In this document: positions 15,718-22,611 of the stretch, in pieces
How positions within the stretch are numbered: the stretch's first letter is position 1
How the letters are laid out: every line of letters begins with the position of its first letter
Assembly (NCBI GenBank): GCA_041751795.1
Contig: JBGSWU010000286.1
Location: 1 to 22,611 of the forward strand
Direction of reading: 5' to 3'
Length of the DNA: 22,611 nucleotides
Source: JBBECJ01 sp041751795
Lineage (GTDB): Bacteria > Chloroflexota > Chloroflexia > Thermomicrobiales > CFX8
Made by a program: the position numbers and the translations under genes
Notes under the pieces: model-generated
The model's database searches: none
Told to the model about the DNA's origin: nothing
The model's input: only the letters and a program-made list of their open reading frames with translations

Positions 15718-15885
15718 TCATCCGCCCGTAAAGAAACCAGCGATTGACTGCGCGACGGTCTCGGCTATCAGTGTACGGGCTAGCAGTGCGAAACCAGCCT
15801 CGGCGACCACATTCATTGCATGGGTGCGCAAGAGAGTCCTACCTGCACGGAAATGCGACAGGGCGCGATTCGACGGGTTTTTCAT
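15718..15885 (-). CDS. Possible small protein, 55 residues
   Basis: An unbroken frame from ATG 15885 to TGA 15718, beginning MKNPSNRALSHF and ending QSIAGFFTGG, with a continuous alanine/leucine-rich hydrophobic helix (NVVAEAGFALLARTLIAETV). A hairpin with a T tract lies right after its stop, which is what a real transcript end would look like. Against it: no ribosome-binding site is visible before ATG, and I recognise no family. It could be the tail of a decayed gene; an in-frame TAG lies just upstream of the ATG. Confidence 0.25.
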   Translation of the reverse strand: MKNPSNRALSHFRAGRTLLRTHAMNVVAEAGFALLARTLIAETVAQSIAGFFTGG

Positions 15886-16786
15886 GATTGTGGTGCACTA
15901 CATGCAGGTGGTGCGGACACGCACAAACGCCTCGTGAACTGGGTCTGTCCACCAGCCACTCCCGCGCAGCACGCAGTTGTGTCGTACCACCGGTCTCACC
16001 AATTGCCGCTGTGCGAGTTGGCTGCTGGTTAATGGCGTACGGTCACGTAGTACCCTGTTCGCCCTGCCAACGACTGCGGGCGGTAGCGGCTTATCTGGCT
16101 ACACCTCGTCGATTGCGACGAACGTATGGCTTTGGACAGCTTGCAGAACCTGCCAGTGCGTACATTGTCCCATGTTGGATTACGAACCGTGGAAACCGGT
16201 CAGTGATCACACGGGCAATCGCAGATGCGCGTCGTAGAGCCGCGAATTGAGATGGGCGGCGTACGAGCACGACAGCGCCAGCTTGGTCAGAACGATACCC
16301 CGAACCGGTGCGGCTAGAGGATGGGCCCCGAAGGAGACGTGTTCGTCTCCGATGCTCGTGGTGATCCCGATTTCTGTCTAGGTCACCGTCCGGCTGCCGT
16401 GCCGGGCGCGAGATCGACTACGGCAGCCACGCTTGCGCTACTTCGTTGGGCACCGGTAGTTCTACGGAGAGGGTCGAGAAGTTGAAGCAACGAATTGGCA
16501 GACTGAACTGTTGACCCGTAAACATATCGCGGATCTCTTGGTCGCCTATGTTGATGAAGAACGGATCGGCACCGACGTCTACCACTGGAGGCTCCATTGG
16601 GTTGCAGAGCTGACGATAGACGCCGTGTCAAACATCTAAGGACGATGGGGATGCATCAGTAGTGTCGAGTTTCGCGCGCCATCCGGTGGCCATCGTATTC
16701 GTCGACATGGTCCTGGAAATCTGCTCTATGACGGTGCCAACTTCGGACGTACGTGTATCCTGCGAGCCATATATTCAGTCAAGCAC
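15886..16786. other. About 0.9 kb with no convincing gene
   Basis: Both strands are broken by frequent stops, and no long frame matches a known family. What can be seen: a 7-bp hairpin GGAGACG/CGTCTCC (16333-16350); a perfect 9-bp inverted repeat GGCTGCCGT/ACGGCAGCC (16392-16400 with 16420-16428); and a plus-strand frame from 16460 to the stop at 16639 (59 sense codons, containing RKHIADLLVAYVDEERIGTD) whose composition looks protein-like but which follows directly on a stop codon. This could be a gene remnant. The stretch separates the gyrB block from the oxalate module, so it may mark an insertion boundary. No tRNA, terminal inverted repeats or attachment site was found. Confidence 0.5.
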
Positions 16787-16833
16787 AAAAGGGCGTGACC
16801 ACCCCGTGCCATCGGCAGCGGTGGTACGCCCTT
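16787..16833 (-). terminator. Intrinsic terminator of the oxalate operon
   Basis: AAGGGCGTGACCACC (16789-16803) pairs with GGTGGTACGCCCTT (16820-16833), a 14-bp stem with one bulged G and a 16-base loop. On the minus strand TTTTGTG follows immediately. It sits about 60 bases after the frc stop, in the right place and direction. Confidence 0.8.
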
Positions 16834-16894
16834 CATGGCCCAGTGGATGAAACACCGAAAGCGGCGCCAGCCGCGTTAACGGCGCTGCGAACTC

Positions 16895-18145
16895 CTAAAT
16901 TGCGCCTTTTTCGCGGGCGTCGGCTATTTCCTGATCGCCAAACCCGACCACGGTTCTAAGAACTTCATCGGTATGTTCACCCAACAATGGAGAGCGTTTT
17001 ACGTCGGAAGGTGAGTCGGACAATTTGACGGGGTTTCCGACCGTGATGTACTTGCCGCGGGTTGGATGATCGACCTCGACCACCGTGCCGGTTGCGCGTA
17101 ACGATGGTTCTTCCGCCAGTTCCTTCATCGAAAGGATCGGCCCGCACGGAATATTGAGCGGGTTGCATAGATCCATGACCTCGAACTTGTCGAGGGTTTT
17201 CGTCCATTCCTCGACGGTATCAAAAATCTGCGGAATCTTATCGAGCCGCGCGTTGGGCGTGGCATATGCGGGATTGTCTTTCCATTCGGGCTTGCCGATC
17301 AGATCGCAAACATTTCCCCACACGGCTGCCTGGGTGATGAAATAGACGTATGCGTTGGGGTCGGTCTCCCAACCTTTACACTTGACGATCCATCCCGGTT
17401 GACCGCCACCCGAGTCATTACCGGCACGCGGCGTTGCCTCGCCGAATTCAATCCCTTGTCCGTACTGGCTATATTCTGTCAACGGACCATGCGCAAGTCG
17501 CTGCTGATCTCGCATCTTCACTCGACACAGATTGAGGACGGCGTCCTGCATGGCAACTTCGACGCGCTGTCCTTTCCCCGTTTGCTCACGGTGAAATAAC
17601 GCCGTTACGATACCAAGTGCGAGATGTACTCCGGTGCCCGAGTCGCCAATTTGCGCGCCGGTAACGGTCGGGGGGCCATCGAGGAAACCGGTTGTTGACG
17701 CTGACCCGCCAGTGCTCTGCGCGATATTCTCGTAGACTTTGCAGTCTTCGTACGGGCCGGGGCCGAAACCCTTTACCGACGCGTAAATCATGCGCGGATT
17801 GATTTCCTGGATCTTCTCCCATGGGAATCCCATCCGGTCGATGGCGCCGGGGGCGAAGTTTTCCACCATCACATCGCATTCCCCGATGAGCCTGGTGAAG
17901 ATTTCCTTGCCAGCCTCGGACTTGGTATTCAGCGTCACGCTGCGCTTATTGTGATTCAGCATGGTGAAGTACAGGCTGTCCACATCCGGAATGTCGCGAA
18001 GCTGACTCCGCGTGGCGTCGCCCACACGGGGTAGTTCGATCTTGATGACGTCCGCGCCGAACCAGGCCAGCAGTTGCGTGCAGGTCGGACCCGATTGAAC
18101 GTGGGTCATGTCCAGAATACGGACGCCCTCGAGCGCTTTTCCCAT
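16895..18145 (-). CDS. frc: Formyl-CoA:oxalate CoA-transferase
   Basis: A family III CoA-transferase that moves CoA from formyl-CoA to oxalate, giving oxalyl-CoA and formate. The 416 residues align by eye with Oxalobacter Frc along the full length: LDMTHVQSGPTCTQLL, SLYFTMLNHNKRSV, DVMVENFAPGAIDRMGF, GFLDGPPTVTGAQIGDSG with the nucleophile Asp168 (Asp169 in Oxalobacter), AMQDAVLNLCRVKMRDQQRL, the glycine-rich GGGQPGWIVKCKGWETD, and PLLGEHTDEVL near the end. The close match separates it from generic CaiB/BaiF enzymes. ATG 18145 (GAGGGA about 4 bases upstream) is preferred to GTG 18157. It lies 44 bases downstream of oxc and ends in a terminator. Very confident. Confidence 0.95.
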   Translation of the reverse strand: MGKALEGVRILDMTHVQSGPTCTQLLAWFGADVIKIELPRVGDATRSQLRDIPDVDSLYFTMLNHNKRSVTLNTKSEAGKEIFTRLIGECDVMVENFAPGAIDRMGFPWEKIQEINPRMIYASVKGFGPGPYEDCKVYENIAQSTGGSASTTGFLDGPPTVTGAQIGDSGTGVHLALGIVTALFHREQTGKGQRVEVAMQDAVLNLCRVKMRDQQRLAHGPLTEYSQYGQGIEFGEATPRAGNDSGGGQPGWIVKCKGWETDPNAYVYFITQAAVWGNVCDLIGKPEWKDNPAYATPNARLDKIPQIFDTVEEWTKTLDKFEVMDLCNPLNIPCGPILSMKELAEEPSLRATGTVVEVDHPTRGKYITVGNPVKLSDSPSDVKRSPLLGEHTDEVLRTVVGFGDQEIADAREKGAI

Positions 18146-18189
18146 GGTTTCCCTCACCCCTTCTCTCTCTTCGATCGACTGCCGTACGG

Positions 18190-19929
18190 TTATCGCTTGG
18201 CCACTACGCTCTGCGGATTGAGGTTGCCGATTCGACCGCTTTCGGTCCCCGCCTTCTCGTCAATCACTGCATTCACCAATGTGGGCTTGCCAGAATCCAT
18301 GGCCGCGTTCACCGCCTGAATCAATTCGTCGGGCGTCGTGACATGGGCGCCGACGCCACCGAACGCTTCCATCATTTTGTCGTAACGGGCGCCTTTGATG
18401 AACACAGTTGTGGCGACGTCTGGGCCGCCGGACGGGTTAACGTCGGTTCCCCGATAGATACCGCCGTTGTTGAAGACCACGACGCAGACCGGCAGGTTAT
18501 ACCGGCAGATGGTTTCGATCTCCATTCCGGAGAACCCGAATGCGCTATCGCCTTCGACGGCGAGCACGGGTTTGCCGGTCTCGACGGCCGACGCGATCGC
18601 GTAACCCATACCGACGCCCATGACTCCCCAAGTGCCGACATCCAGTCGTTTGCGCGGCTGGTACATATCGATAATGCTGCGTGCGAAATCGAGCGTGTTG
18701 GCCCCCTCGTTGACGAGAATCGCGTCGGGCCGCTCTGCGATGACGGTGCGCAGCGCACCTAGCGCTCCATGGTAGTCCATCGGCACATTGGTGTTCTGCA
18801 GCCGGGGTGCCATCCGTGCGACGTTGGTTTCCACCTTGTCGCCAATCGCGCCCGTCCATTCTACCGGCGGTGTTGTCCAGTTACCTTTCATGCGCTCGAG
18901 GAGAGCCGAAACGCAGGAGCCGATATCGCCTACCAGGGGAGCTGCAATCTCTACGTTGCTGTCCATCTCCCGGGGTTCGATGTCGATCTGCACGAACTGC
19001 TTTGGCTCACTGCCCCAAGTCTTGCCTTTGCCGTGCGACAGCAGCCAGTTGAGGCGGGCTCCGATCATCATCACCACGTCGGATTCCTGCAACACCAGCG
19101 AGCGCGCCGCACCTGCCGACTGCGGATGAGTGTCTGGCAACAGCCCTTTGGCCATACTCATCGGCAGGAAGGGAATGCCGCTCGTCTCGACGAGTGCGCG
19201 GATCTCGTCATCGGCCTGAGCATACGCTGCCCCTTTGCCGAGAATGATCAGCGGCCTTTTGGCGCTTTTGAGCACATCCATAGCACGGTCGACCGCGTCC
19301 GGGGCAGGCAACTGACGCGGTGCGGCATCAACAACCTTGACGAGCGAACTGGCCCCCTTTACCGCGTCCACGGTCTGTCCCAGGAGCTTCCCCGGCAGAT
19401 CGAGATAAACGCCCCCCGGACGGCCGGAAACGGCTGCGCGAATGGCGCGGGCGACTCCGATGCCGATGTCCTCGGCGTTGAGTACGCGGAAGGCCGCCTT
19501 ACAGAGCGGTTTCGCGATGGCCAGCTGATCCATTTCTTCATAATCGCCCTGCTGCAAATCGACGATCTCACGCTCTGACGAGCCGCTGATCAGGATCATC
19601 GGAAAGCAATTGGTCGTGGCGTGCGCCAGCGCCGTCAGGCCATTGAGGAAACCCGGTGCCGAGACAGTCATACAGACGCCGGGCTTCTTCGTCAGGAAGC
19701 CAGCAATTGCCGCAGCATACCCCGCGTTCTGTTCATGCCGGAACGAGAGCACTCGCATGCCGGCGGCCTGCATGTACCGGCCCAAATCTGTGATCGGGAT
19801 CCCGGGCACGTTATAGATGGTGTTGATATCGTTGAGCTTGAGTGCATCGATGATGAGGTGAAAACCGTCCGTCAGCGCTCCCGCCTCAACGGTCTCATCA
19901 GCCCGAACATCTGTTACGGTTTCAGCCAC
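18190..19929 (-). CDS. oxc: Oxalyl-CoA decarboxylase
   Basis: A thiamine diphosphate enzyme that removes CO2 from oxalyl-CoA to give formyl-CoA. The 579 residues have the three-domain TPP fold: an N-terminal PYR domain with the activating Glu66 in SFRHEQNAGYAA, a central nucleotide-binding domain with RPLIILGKGAAYA (225-237) and ARLNWLLSHGKGKTWG (291-306), and a C-terminal PP domain with the Mg/TPP motif GDSAFGFSGMEIE from 460 and NNGGIYRG (487-494). NPSGG lies just after, as in oxalyl-CoA decarboxylases rather than acetolactate synthases. It is slightly longer at the N-terminus than Oxalobacter Oxc. GTG 19929 has AGGAG 6 bases upstream. Adjacent frc makes the call strong. 2-Hydroxyacyl-CoA lyase is the only near alternative. 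Confidence 0.94.
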   Translation of the reverse strand: MAETVTDVRADETVEAGALTDGFHLIIDALKLNDINTIYNVPGIPITDLGRYMQAAGMRVLSFRHEQNAGYAAAIAGFLTKKPGVCMTVSAPGFLNGLTALAHATTNCFPMILISGSSEREIVDLQQGDYEEMDQLAIAKPLCKAAFRVLNAEDIGIGVARAIRAAVSGRPGGVYLDLPGKLLGQTVDAVKGASSLVKVVDAAPRQLPAPDAVDRAMDVLKSAKRPLIILGKGAAYAQADDEIRALVETSGIPFLPMSMAKGLLPDTHPQSAGAARSLVLQESDVVMMIGARLNWLLSHGKGKTWGSEPKQFVQIDIEPREMDSNVEIAAPLVGDIGSCVSALLERMKGNWTTPPVEWTGAIGDKVETNVARMAPRLQNTNVPMDYHGALGALRTVIAERPDAILVNEGANTLDFARSIIDMYQPRKRLDVGTWGVMGVGMGYAIASAVETGKPVLAVEGDSAFGFSGMEIETICRYNLPVCVVVFNNGGIYRGTDVNPSGGPDVATTVFIKGARYDKMMEAFGGVGAHVTTPDELIQAVNAAMDSGKPTLVNAVIDEKAGTESGRIGNLNPQSVVAKR

Positions 19930-19983
19930 TTCCCGCTCCTCCCGATTCTTGCCGGACCGAACGTCCGTGAACTCGCGTTATTA

Positions 19984-20700
19984 TCAACCCAAAGCACCGC
20001 TGATCGATCCGTGGTCCAGGTATGTCACGTTCTCTTCGACATGTGCCGCGAGCCCCAATGTATGCTCTCGTGACAGACGCTCGGCCAGATCAGCATCACG
20101 GACTTCCAGCGCCTTGATAATGTTCATGTGATCTACGATCGAGCGTTGGATGCGATTGCTTTCACCGATCGTCCGTGCCCGGATCGCTCGCATATGAATG
20201 AACAACGTTTCCGTCATCGTTTCGATTAATTGTGATTTGCTGAGCCGGATGATGGCCTGGTGAAATCGGATGTTCATGCCGGAGTATTCATCAATATTGG
20301 CTTGCTCGGTATCGTCTTCGATGGTCGCGAACAGCGCTCGGAGACTGGCGATTTCCTCGTCCGTCGCCTGTTTAGTAATAAGGCGTGCGGCCATACTTTC
20401 AAGTGCCGCCCAGACGGTAATCATCTCGACGATCTCGCTCTTTGTTTTGCGAGCCACGAAAACGCCGCGCCGCGGCACTATGCGGACCAGTCCCTCTTGT
20501 TCGAGCCGCGCGATGGCCTCCCGAACCGGCGTACGGCTGACGCCAAGATCTTGGGAGATCTGCCGCTCATCCAGACGTGGCTCACCTCTGCCAGCATAGA
20601 TATTCATGCCGGCGATGGTTTCTTTCAGCGCGTCATAGATGCGATCTTTGAGACTGAAAGTAAGATCGACGGGTTGAACCGCGATCCGAACTGTCGACAC
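19984..20700 (-). CDS. GntR-family regulator, FCD (FadR-like) subgroup
   Basis: A 238-residue transcription factor. The winged helix-turn-helix is at about residues 15-80 (RIYDALKETIAG, then LDERQISQDLGVSRTPVREAIARLEQEGLV, then RRGVFV), followed by an all-helical FCD ligand domain. Three metal-ligand histidines are visible: NIRFHQAI, VDHMNII and REHTLGL; the usual Asp of the D-x-x-F-H motif is Asn. The GTG start has AGGGA 7 bases upstream. It is divergent from nothing: it lies on the same strand between the acyl-CoA synthetase and oxc, 54 bases before oxc, so it is probably first in gntR-oxc-frc. The likely effector is oxalate or a related small carboxylate, by context only. Confidence 0.9.
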   Translation of the reverse strand: MSTVRIAVQPVDLTFSLKDRIYDALKETIAGMNIYAGRGEPRLDERQISQDLGVSRTPVREAIARLEQEGLVRIVPRRGVFVARKTKSEIVEMITVWAALESMAARLITKQATDEEIASLRALFATIEDDTEQANIDEYSGMNIRFHQAIIRLSKSQLIETMTETLFIHMRAIRARTIGESNRIQRSIVDHMNIIKALEVRDADLAERLSREHTLGLAAHVEENVTYLDHGSISGALG

Positions 20701-20754
20701 TTGGAAGTCCCTGCCATACGACCAGAAAACCTGCCGAGAGTGTACGTCTCATGC

Positions 20755-20777
20755 GTGGTATACATTATACATACCAC
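20755..20777 (-). promoter_or_regulatory. Predicted GntR operator overlapping the gntR-oxc-frc promoter
   Basis: An inverted repeat with 7-bp arms GTGGTAT (20755-20761) and ATACCAC (20771-20777) is separated by 9 bases. On the minus strand a consensus TATAAT -10 lies inside it (20769-20764). The repeat also reads as a tandem ATGTATA-ATGTATA, close to GTATAC-type sites of FCD regulators. The -35 region (AAATGG) is weak. Binding here would block initiation, so autorepression is the simplest model. Initiation near 20757 leaves about 57 bases to the gntR GTG. Confidence 0.6.
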
Positions 20778-20817
20778 CAATTTTGACCATTTTCCCCCAA
20801 TACCGACGTCATATGCC

Positions 20818-22611
20818 CTAGATCAGCCCTGCCTGTCTCGCCCAGCGATACTTCGCGCCGAGGACCGCTACCGGCTTCTCGGTGGTGTACGGATAGGCCA
20901 GGATGTCGTGCTGCATCAGATACCGGCAGGCGTCTTCAACTTCGACGTCTCCGACCAGCGAAGCTACGACCGGCTTGTCGATCCCGCGCTGCCGAGCCGC
21001 CAGAATCTCTTCACTCAATAAGGTGGCGAACGTCATTGGCGGCGTGATGATCGTGTGCCAGTAGCCGAGAATCAGTGCGTGGACCCGCTCGTCGTCCAGC
21101 GCAAGCCGGATCGTTGACCGATACGTCGTCGGCGGCTCACCGCCAGTGATATCGACCGGGTTACCGGACGCACCAAACGGCGGAATGTACTCGCGGAATG
21201 CCGCGTCGAGATCGTCCGGCATTGCCATCAGTTGCAGTCCATTGTCAACGCAAGCATCTGACAGCAGCACGCCCGACCCACCGGCACCAGTGATAATCAG
21301 CACATTCTCGCCAGTTGGTGTCGGCAGCACGTCGAGCCCGCGGGCGTATTCAAGCATGTCGTTCAGGCTCATGGCGCGGATGACGCCGCTTTGGCGCAGG
21401 ACCGCGTCGTAGATTTGGTCATCACCAGCGAGCGCGCCAGTGTGCGAACGGGCTGCTCGAGCCCCCATCGATGTCCGGCCCGCTTTCAGGACTACGACTG
21501 GCTTCTTCTTTGATACACGCTGGGCAACTTCGGCAAATGAACGCCCGTCCTTGAGGTCCTCGACGTGCATCGCGATGACCTGCGTGTTGTCATCCTGCTC
21601 GAAGAAGGTCAGTAGATCGTCCTCGTCAATATCGGCCTTGTTGCCGAGCCCGACGATCGCTGAGACGCCCATCTCATTCGATCGGCTGAAGCCAATGATC
21701 GCCATTCCGACGCCGCCGCTTTGCGATGACAGTGCCACCCGTCCGCGCTCGGTATACGGTGTGCAGAACGTTGCGCACAGGTCCATTGGCGTGTAGTAGA
21801 AGCCGTAGATGTTCGGACCCATCAGTCGCACGTTGTGCTTGCGGGCGACGCGCAGGACTTCGTCCTGAAGCTCGACCTCGCCAACTTCGGCGAACCCCGA
21901 AGGAATCAGCACAGCGCCAGGAATCTGCTTCTGCCCGATTTCCTCAAGTACGCCGGCGACCAGGCGGGCTGGGATACAGAAGACCGCAACATCAATTTCG
22001 CCTGGCACGTCCAGAACACTCTTGTAGCATGTGCGACCGAGGATCTCGTCGGCCCGTGGGTGAATTGGATAGATCTCGCCGCCGTAGCCGCCATCGATCA
22101 GGTTCTTCATTACCGAGTTGCCGATCTTGCCCGGTTCGGGAGACGCTCCGACGACGGCGATCGAAGTCGGCTGCATGATGCGTCGCATGGCTGTCAGAAT
22201 CTCCGCCTGCGACGGTCGATAGCGCTCCACTGGCGTCGCGAAGTCCACCAGGATCCTCGCATCAACCGCCACCGCACCCGACTCGCTAGCGAAGACCGGG
22301 TTCAGGTCGAGTTCATTGATCTCCGGGAAGTCGGCCACCAGTTCGGAGACTGCGCTGACCAGCGCTGCCAGCTTGTCCAGGTCGGCTCCGGCCATCCCGC
22401 GCACCCCTTGCAGGACCGCCCCTCCCCGCAGATCATCGAACATCGATCGCGCTTCGTCGGTCGTGACGGGAGCCAGGCGGAAGGCGACGTCGCGTAGCAC
22501 TTCAACCAGGACACCACCGAGTCCGACGGCGACCAATTTCCCGAAGCTTGGGTCGGTTACGGCTCCGACGATCACCTCGTGGGCTGCCGCGACCATCTGC
22601 TGGACCTGGAC
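20818..22611 (-). CDS. ADP-forming acyl-CoA synthetase, beta-alpha fusion (5' end outside window)
   Basis: Interconverts an acyl-CoA with the free acid while making or using ATP (acetate-CoA ligase, ADP-forming, superfamily); the true substrate is unknown. The 597 codons seen lack the N-terminus, since the frame runs off the window edge. The first visible part (about 140 residues, VQVQQMVAAAHEVIVGA, GKLVAVGLGGVLVEVL) is the end of an ATP-grasp domain. Then comes a CoA-binding Rossmann domain (MQPTSIAVVGASPEPGKIGN) and succinyl-CoA ligase-like domains with the phosphohistidine segment ARSHTGALAGDD. ATP-grasp before CoA-binding is the reverse of the more familiar Pat/PatZ order. It ends 118 bases upstream of gntR on the same strand, with no clear terminator between. 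Context suggests a role with oxalate or formate CoA esters (inference). Confidence 0.88.
   Translation of the reverse strand, partial: VQVQQMVAAAHEVIVGAVTDPSFGKLVAVGLGGVLVEVLRDVAFRLAPVTTDEARSMFDDLRGGAVLQGVRGMAGADLDKLAALVSAVSELVADFPEINELDLNPVFASESGAVAVDARILVDFATPVERYRPSQAEILTAMRRIMQPTSIAVVGASPEPGKIGNSVMKNLIDGGYGGEIYPIHPRADEILGRTCYKSVLDVPGEIDVAVFCIPARLVAGVLEEIGQKQIPGAVLIPSGFAEVGEVELQDEVLRVARKHNVRLMGPNIYGFYYTPMDLCATFCTPYTERGRVALSSQSGGVGMAIIGFSRSNEMGVSAIVGLGNKADIDEDDLLTFFEQDDNTQVIAMHVEDLKDGRSFAEVAQRVSKKKPVVVLKAGRTSMGARAARSHTGALAGDDQIYDAVLRQSGVIRAMSLNDMLEYARGLDVLPTPTGENVLIITGAGGSGVLLSDACVDNGLQLMAMPDDLDAAFREYIPPFGASGNPVDITGGEPPTTYRSTIRLALDDERVHALILGYWHTIITPPMTFATLLSEEILAARQRGIDKPVVASLVGDVEVEDACRYLMQHDILAYPYTTEKPVAVLGAKYRWARQAGLI

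Noticed and set aside
15626..15721. N-terminal extension of the metallopeptidase frame to ATG 15721
   Set aside because: It crosses two hairpins and lies upstream of the likely -10 box; the family starts near the FEELV block and TTG 15625 has a good ribosome-binding site.
15722..16894. Possible insertion sequence or CRISPR in the gene-poor stretch
   Set aside because: No transposase motif, no matching terminal inverted repeats, no target duplication and no regularly spaced repeats were seen.
18769..19578. 269-codon open frame on the plus strand
   Set aside because: Lies fully antisense to oxc, whose family motifs are intact; composition is Arg/His/Cys-rich as expected of a shadow frame and no ribosome-binding site fits.
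20779..20817. Plus-strand promoter beginning TTGACC at 20783
   Set aside because: No acceptable -10 at the right distance and no plus-strand gene downstream.
20260..21021. 253-codon open frame on the plus strand
   Set aside because: Antisense to gntR and crosses its promoter/operator and the end of the synthetase; no recognisable domain.

Overview
The window looks like a chromosomal segment of a Chloroflexota bacterium, probably near the Thermomicrobia/Sphaerobacter branch. The best evidence is a pair of Chlor_Arch_YYY (DUF2298) membrane proteins, one fused to a GT39-like domain; this family is largely limited to Chloroflexi and archaea. The placement is inferred from gene content by eye, not from a database search.

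Layout. (1) 40-1496, minus strand: a Ras-like small GTPase and fmt share an operon with overlapping stop and start codons and a near-consensus promoter at 1577-1605. (2) 1621-8309, plus strand: two very large hydrophobic proteins are translationally coupled. The first is a GT-C (PMT/GT39-like) half plus a YYY half, and the second is a stand-alone YYY protein. (3) 8306-11040, plus strand: the translation cluster infC-rpmI-rplT is followed by a TrmH-family RNA methyltransferase and then a separately transcribed HU gene with its own promoter and terminator. infC appears to start at a rare ATA codon placed exactly behind a perfect Shine-Dalgarno sequence. (4) 11108-15625, minus strand: an HExxH zincin-like metallopeptidase, a multi-pass membrane protein, gyrB and plsX, probably one co-directional block, with a hairpin between gyrB and plsX. 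(5) 15722-16894: about 1.2 kb without a convincing gene; it holds several hairpins, one weak 55-codon frame and one 59-codon frame that could be a remnant. (6) 16787-22611, minus strand: an oxalate catabolic module with a large ADP-forming acyl-CoA synthetase (cut by the window edge), a GntR/FCD regulator, oxalyl-CoA decarboxylase (oxc), formyl-CoA:oxalate CoA-transferase (frc) and an intrinsic terminator.

How the genes work together. Frc moves CoA from formyl-CoA to oxalate, and Oxc decarboxylates oxalyl-CoA back to formyl-CoA, giving CO2 and formate. The GntR regulator has an inverted repeat sitting over its own -10 box and probably controls gntR-oxc-frc. The neighbouring ADP-forming ligase could prime the CoA cycle or recover ATP from an acyl-CoA; that link is inference. 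No oxalate/formate antiporter or formate dehydrogenase is visible here. Several start sites differ from the longest open frames and were reset by ribosome-binding sites and family N-termini: infC, HU, plsX, gyrB, frc, the metallopeptidase and the membrane protein upstream of gyrB.
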